This document shows positions 29,936 to 33,647 of a stretch of DNA of 33,647 bases, in pieces. The stretch's first letter is position 1. Each line of letters starts with the position of its first letter. Under the pieces are notes generated by a model. The model searched no databases, had not been told where the DNA came from, and was given only the letters and a program-made list of their open reading frames with translations. Source of the stretch: Seminavis robusta (Eukaryota > Bacillariophyta > Bacillariophyceae > Naviculales > Naviculaceae). The stretch covers positions 1-33,647 of the forward strand of contig CAICTM010001223.1 in assembly GCA_903772945.1 (NCBI GenBank). Reading direction: 5' to 3'. The position numbers and the translations under genes were made by a program.

Positions 29936-31344
29936 GGTTGCTCTTTTGATGTGTCCTTTTTCAGAACGAGAATGAAAATGACTGTTGTAGTGCTTTGATC
30001 GAAAAACCAGTCAAAGAGTGCTTGGAGCTTGGAGCTTGGAGTCGAGTCGAATCGAGTCAGTCGATGTCAAGAGGATTTGTGAGTCGAAGCCAAGAAAATG
30101 TATGTGACCTCGTCGAAAGAATCTTTTGACGTGGAAGGAGCCTGGAGAAAAATCAAAAATAAATCTTTCCTGTGACGATGGCCAAATTGTAACCTGACAG
30201 CTAACCTGACGTGGTAGTGCTAGCATTCTTTAGAAAGCTTCTTAGTAGGATTCGCAGGAAGAGGCAATAGCAAGAAACGAACCATTAAATTTTTGGTCAT
30301 GGCAAATATGGATTAATAGTTACAAAAATGGGAAGTCACGGGACTTTAAGTGTTGGTCGTGACACAAATCGTATCCCCTAAGTAACACCTTTTCACACTC
30401 AAGTTGGTCTCAAGAAGGCGTTCAAGCTATATTAATTAAGAGATAGTTCAAGGTTGCAATTGAAGGATGATGAGAATCTTCAATCGATGAGATTGAGAGA
30501 TTATCGCCGCATCGCCGCACCTGTCGCCGCCCAGAACTTATTTTTTCAAGGACATAGAGTCTACTCTTTCGCAAGTACGAAAATCACCGTCCAGTATCTC
30601 GTCACTCTCCAAGCTTGCTCTCTACAGGACCTCTGTGGAAACTCGAGTCGTGCTACTTTTCGTCTCCTAAATCCGCCCACCTTCCCAGACAGGGAATGAA
30701 GAGATTCTACAGAACGGAGAGTATGAGTTAACAGGGAGCCGACCATAAGGGAGACTGACGGACAGGAATCCAGGAGAGCCACTCATCCAAGGATGAGGTG
30801 GTGGACCGAAGTGTCGGGTGCACAGGTGGTGTGCCTATGTGGTGTTGATGAGGGAACAAGGCTCACGAGAGATTGCCTTGTGGACCCACTCCGCTACGCG
30901 CGCGGCGGTTCGTACACTTGTAAGACTTCTTTCTGAACAATATAGTATTCTGGGCCCCTACTGGGCTCTGCGGTAAGGTGGCGTTGTCTTCCTTATTCGG
31001 GCGGGTTGCTGCTTCACCAGCTGCAAGACGACGTAGGGCTTCCTTGCCTGCCTTTTTGGCCGCATTTCCACTTCAGGGCATGGTCCAGGAGCAGCCGGTC
31101 CCTGGCCCGCTGGAGGATGGTCCTCACCGCACTTCTGGATGAGGGCGATTCCGCGAGGGCAGCTCCTCCTTCCGGGAACCTTCTGCTCTCCAGTCCTACG
31201 CACGCGAAGACAGGAGAGTCTCGTACTTCCTTGTCCGTAGAGCTTAGATGCACGCCAGTCGCGTGTCGTCATGACTCATCCAGTTGTTGTTCAGGAGTGA
31301 CCAATACAAAGTTGCGATACGGGCTCAGAGAGCCCCGGGACATT

Positions 31345-31362
31345 GCACGACCATGATCGTGC
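31345..31362. repeat. Short hairpin GCACGA-6-TCGTGC
   Basis: A perfect 6-bp inverted repeat with a CCATGA loop. The loop and left arm are then repeated directly just downstream (GCACGACCATGAT at 31345 and 31361). Confidence 0.6.
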
Positions 31363-31711
31363 ACGACCATGATGCCCACTCTCTTCAAAAACAGGTAAGT
31401 TAAAAATACAAGTCTTGCGCGATGAACAGTGGGTGTGGCGCATCCTTGGCGGAACAGACAGCTGATGACAATGCGTCGGACAGAGGCTTTCGACTGAATC
31501 AACTTCGGATTCCTTGCGGTGATGTGGCCCATAAATCCCATCTGGCATATCACATAAATCCCCCCACCCGGTGTCGCGCGAGGCTCCAGAGGTACGATTC
31601 GATTTCCCTACCGACCGAGGATGGTCGCGTTGATTCGCTCCGAATGGAACGCGGCAACAGTGTTGTCCTCCAACTTCTTCACATCTCTGCTTGAGTTCTC
31701 GCTAGGTCTCG

Positions 31712-32095
31712 TCAGTTCTTCGCAGACTGAGACTCGAGTTTCGGAACGGCTGCTGCCAACTTGAGGTCGGGTGGCACCTCCTCGTCGCGCAGTTTGGCGA
31801 CTGACGCGGCGAAGAGAGACGATTCTGATTTCGCTGGATTACAACGTCGCGTCCACCGGTCTGTGTCTTCACCCTGTAGGAGACAATACATTAGCCATGG
31901 CTGTTGCCACAACTGTCTTCCTGGCCTGTCCGCCAACAAAGAGACACTGATTACTTCTGGGGCCAAACCTTCCGCGAGAACTGCCGTGCCATCCTTGATG
32001 GGGATGTTGAAGATCGCATCCTTGTCCTCGGTAGACGGGTCCTTTCCTGCGAGCACCTCACGGTGGGCTGGGCCCCGGCGGATGCGTCCCCAACA
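31712..32095 (-). pseudogene. Unrecognised open frame, possibly a gene fragment
   Basis: Open for 127 codons from a stop at 32096-32098 to a stop at 31712, with no ATG before its first third. Composition is protein-like (FNIPIKDGTAVLAEGLAPEV, SLLADRPGRQLW, VPPDLKLAAAVPKL). I do not recognise it. It could be a fragment of a mobile-element polyprotein or a spurious GC-rich frame. Confidence 0.25.
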
Positions 32096-32712
32096 TCACG
32101 GCACCTATAGGTCGGGCTCACGGGACTCCTCCCCAACATCGCGGCAATCTCGTCACGCGGGGCCGGGGCAGTTGTCCAGCATAGTATGGGCCGAGTTTCG
32201 CGCCCGACTCACAACCCACTCCACACACGGCTCCTTCGGCAAGCGGCGCCTCCGCGGCCCAGCACAGGCAAGAAATCCTATCCGGTGCCATGCGAGATGT
32301 GGCTCTCTGCGCTGATTCGCTTGACACACCTCACCCACCTCCGTATGCTCCACCCCATCTAGACCCCGCTCTCACACCACTACACACACAGACACCAGCC
32401 AATACAGCATACACAGCGGCACCTCAGGGTTGGAATGAGATGGTGACCCCAGAGGGAGCAAGCCAGGCGTGTTCGCGGAGCCGTACCACACACAAGTCCG
32501 CCACTGATAACCCATCCCGCGGTGACCTATACCTCAGGGAGAGTACTTCCTGGCGACAGCCTTAGGCGGCCAGGGACGTTGATTAACGACGTCAGCTGAC
32601 ACTCTGCTTACTATAGCTTGTTATTTGGCGGCCCATCAGCGGCCTTACGCAAACACTTCCAGTATGTGCTCCGGCTGCCTCGTTTTCACGTAGGAGCTTC
32701 TGGTCGGCCATC

Positions 32713-33027
32713 TCAGTGGCTGTTCTTGCTCATAGTTTGCTGCCGCGAGCGCTTTTCCTTCTTGGGCGACTTTCCCTTAGCTCGTTCCTGTGCGGCCAGC
32801 TCCGAGATCTTTCGGGCTCTCTCTGCCTCGTTCAGCGAGCCTTCGGTGTTTTTCTTGCGGGCAGCGACTTCTGATGACCCTGGATGGGGGTGCTGAAAGA
32901 TCCGCCGGTATCCCTGAGAAGGTCCCGGCGAGGCCGGGGGCTTCTTCGCCTTCGAAGGAGATCGACCCTCCACGTCCCTTGGTGTTTCCACTCGAAAAAG
33001 CTCGTTTGGCGTCAGGCGATCCCATGT
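32713..33027 (-). pseudogene. Unrecognised charged open frame, possibly a gene fragment
   Basis: Open between a TGA at 33028-33030 and a stop at 32713, without an early ATG. It encodes RLTPNELFRVETPRDVEG, then a Pro/Lys-rich part, then a charged helix (LNEAERARKISELAAQERAK) and a Lys/Arg-rich tail. The helix looks more like real protein than the competing frame 32777-33160. No family recognised. Confidence 0.25.
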
Positions 33028-33179
33028 TCACGGTTTCCACCTTGGGGAATGTAGAGGGGGTGATCCCTGGAGAGCGGTTCGGCGGGTCCTTCATGGAGCG
33101 CGGTCTCGTCCTCAGCTCGCTCTTTGGCATTGAAGAGCGGCCGTTTCGTTGGGGGGACAAGGCGGTACTAGCGATTCCG

Positions 33180-33383
33180 TCAAGTATTTGTCATTGCGTC
33201 TAAGCACCCCTTCAAAGGAGTACCCCACACTGGTTGGACCGAGTAGCTACCTCGGTGACCGGCTCGGATACACTCGATACCACGGTCACTAAACAAACAT
33301 AGACGAGTACCTTTCATGACGAATCGGGCTGGACAAAACATCTCCTTGCACACCACTCCGGCCGGTGTGAAAAACGCCGCCAT
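33180..33383 (-). CDS. Small unrecognised frame of 67 residues
   Basis: Begins at an ATG and reads MAAFFTPAGVVCKEMFCPA, then RLCLFSDRGIECIRAGHRG and YSVQPVWGTPLKGC. Its mixed, Cys-containing composition is protein-like, but there is no domain I can name. It may be an exon or fragment of an element continuing to the left. Confidence 0.2.
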   Translation of the reverse strand: MAAFFTPAGVVCKEMFCPARFVMKGTRLCLFSDRGIECIRAGHRGSYSVQPVWGTPLKGCLDAMTNT

Positions 33384-33647
33384 CTCCGACTCAGGACCCT
33401 AAGGAAGTCACCACTGTGTGACCCGCCGCTGGCCGTCATCAAACTCTAAGTCATGCTTACTTTTCTTCAGTAGTAAGGTTTGGCGAGGGAGGCGGTCACT
33501 GTCGGGCAGCAAGATACTTTTTCAGGTTGCGGACGCTCACACTAATTACCCCAGTCAAAAAGGAAAATGTGTCGGGCGGCTGCAACTCTGTTCAGAAAAA
33601 GTGAAACCTGATTTGTAGCGCGCCGATTAGTAGTCCTCTCTAGCTAG

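Larger units (their letters stand above)
29936..33647. other. Right-hand 3.7 kb without a confident gene
   Basis: The first 300 nt should contain the cyclase promoter (repeated GGAGCTT and TCGAGTC units near 30030-30055). From about 30480 the sequence turns visibly more GC-rich, with many short overlapping frames on both strands and no recognisable protein domain. It looks like decayed repeats or transposon debris. Individual possibilities are listed separately. I see no LTR pair or integrase/reverse-transcriptase motif. Confidence 0.45.

Noticed and set aside
30958..31272. 104-codon minus-strand frame rich in Arg and Pro
   Set aside because: GC-rich low-complexity composition with an overlapping frame of similar length on each strand; nothing recognisable.
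1..33647. tRNA, rRNA, CRISPR or bacterial-type operon features
   Set aside because: No clover-leaf T-loop context around the few GGTTC-like strings, no regular spaced repeats, and the genes are spliced and scattered on both strands.

Overview
The window looks like nuclear DNA of a photosynthetic stramenopile, most likely a pennate diatom. Several features point there. Genes are split by short GT-AG introns (74-100 nt where I could place them). One protein carries a three-part plastid/thylakoid presequence: a secretory signal ending in an ASAFAP-like QA|W site, then a twin-arginine lumen signal. The gene set also fits: a putative-rhamnosyltransferase-family type II membrane protein, a CHASE-like receptor nucleotide cyclase, and membrane-anchored bacterial-type amino-acid-binding domains. 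The genus is inference; no ribosomal or organellar marker is present.

Layout. 1-831 (-): Gag-like zinc-knuckle / FG-rich reading frame that runs off the left edge. 1345-3975 (-): single-pass membrane protein with two AapJ-like amino-acid-binding domains, interrupted by a frameshift at an 11-nt duplication. 3976-6061: gene-poor, rich in TACCGGTA and CTAGCTAG palindromes. 6062-7630 (+): TPR, tail-hydrophobic protein with a signal peptide. 8137-8934 (+): small nuclear-looking protein with a C-terminal SUMO-interaction-like motif. 9593-10582 (-): thylakoid-lumen cyclophilin. 11081-12844 (+): Golgi-type glycosyltransferase. 13293-18397 (-): very long DOT1-type histone H3K79 methyltransferase, three exons. 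19628-22727 (-): Patched/NPC1-like RND transporter, four exons. 23286-23718 (+): small basic reading frame broken by a frameshift. 24383-25310 (-): Armadillo-like protein, two exons. 25959-26165 (+): Pmp3/UPF0057 proteolipid. 26764-29935 (-): receptor-type class III nucleotide cyclase in ten exons, one of them only 4 nt long. 29936-33647: no confident gene; GC-rich degenerate reading frames that look like repeat or transposon debris.

The genes do not form an operon or an obvious pathway cluster; the order is that of an ordinary compact protist genome, with divergent pairs sharing short intergenic regions (9593/11081, 24383/25959). Three proteins sit on membranes and could sense or move small molecules (amino-acid-binding receptor, Patched-like transporter, CHASE-like cyclase), but nothing in the sequence links them. 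The most striking structure is in the cyclase: its catalytic domain is cut into exons of 48, 4, 24, 156, 34, 21, 137 and 128 nt. The 4-nt exon supplies an invariant Ile plus the first base of the Gly codon and restores the reading frame. I reconstructed the exon models by eye from splice consensus, reading phase and family conservation; no transcript data were available.
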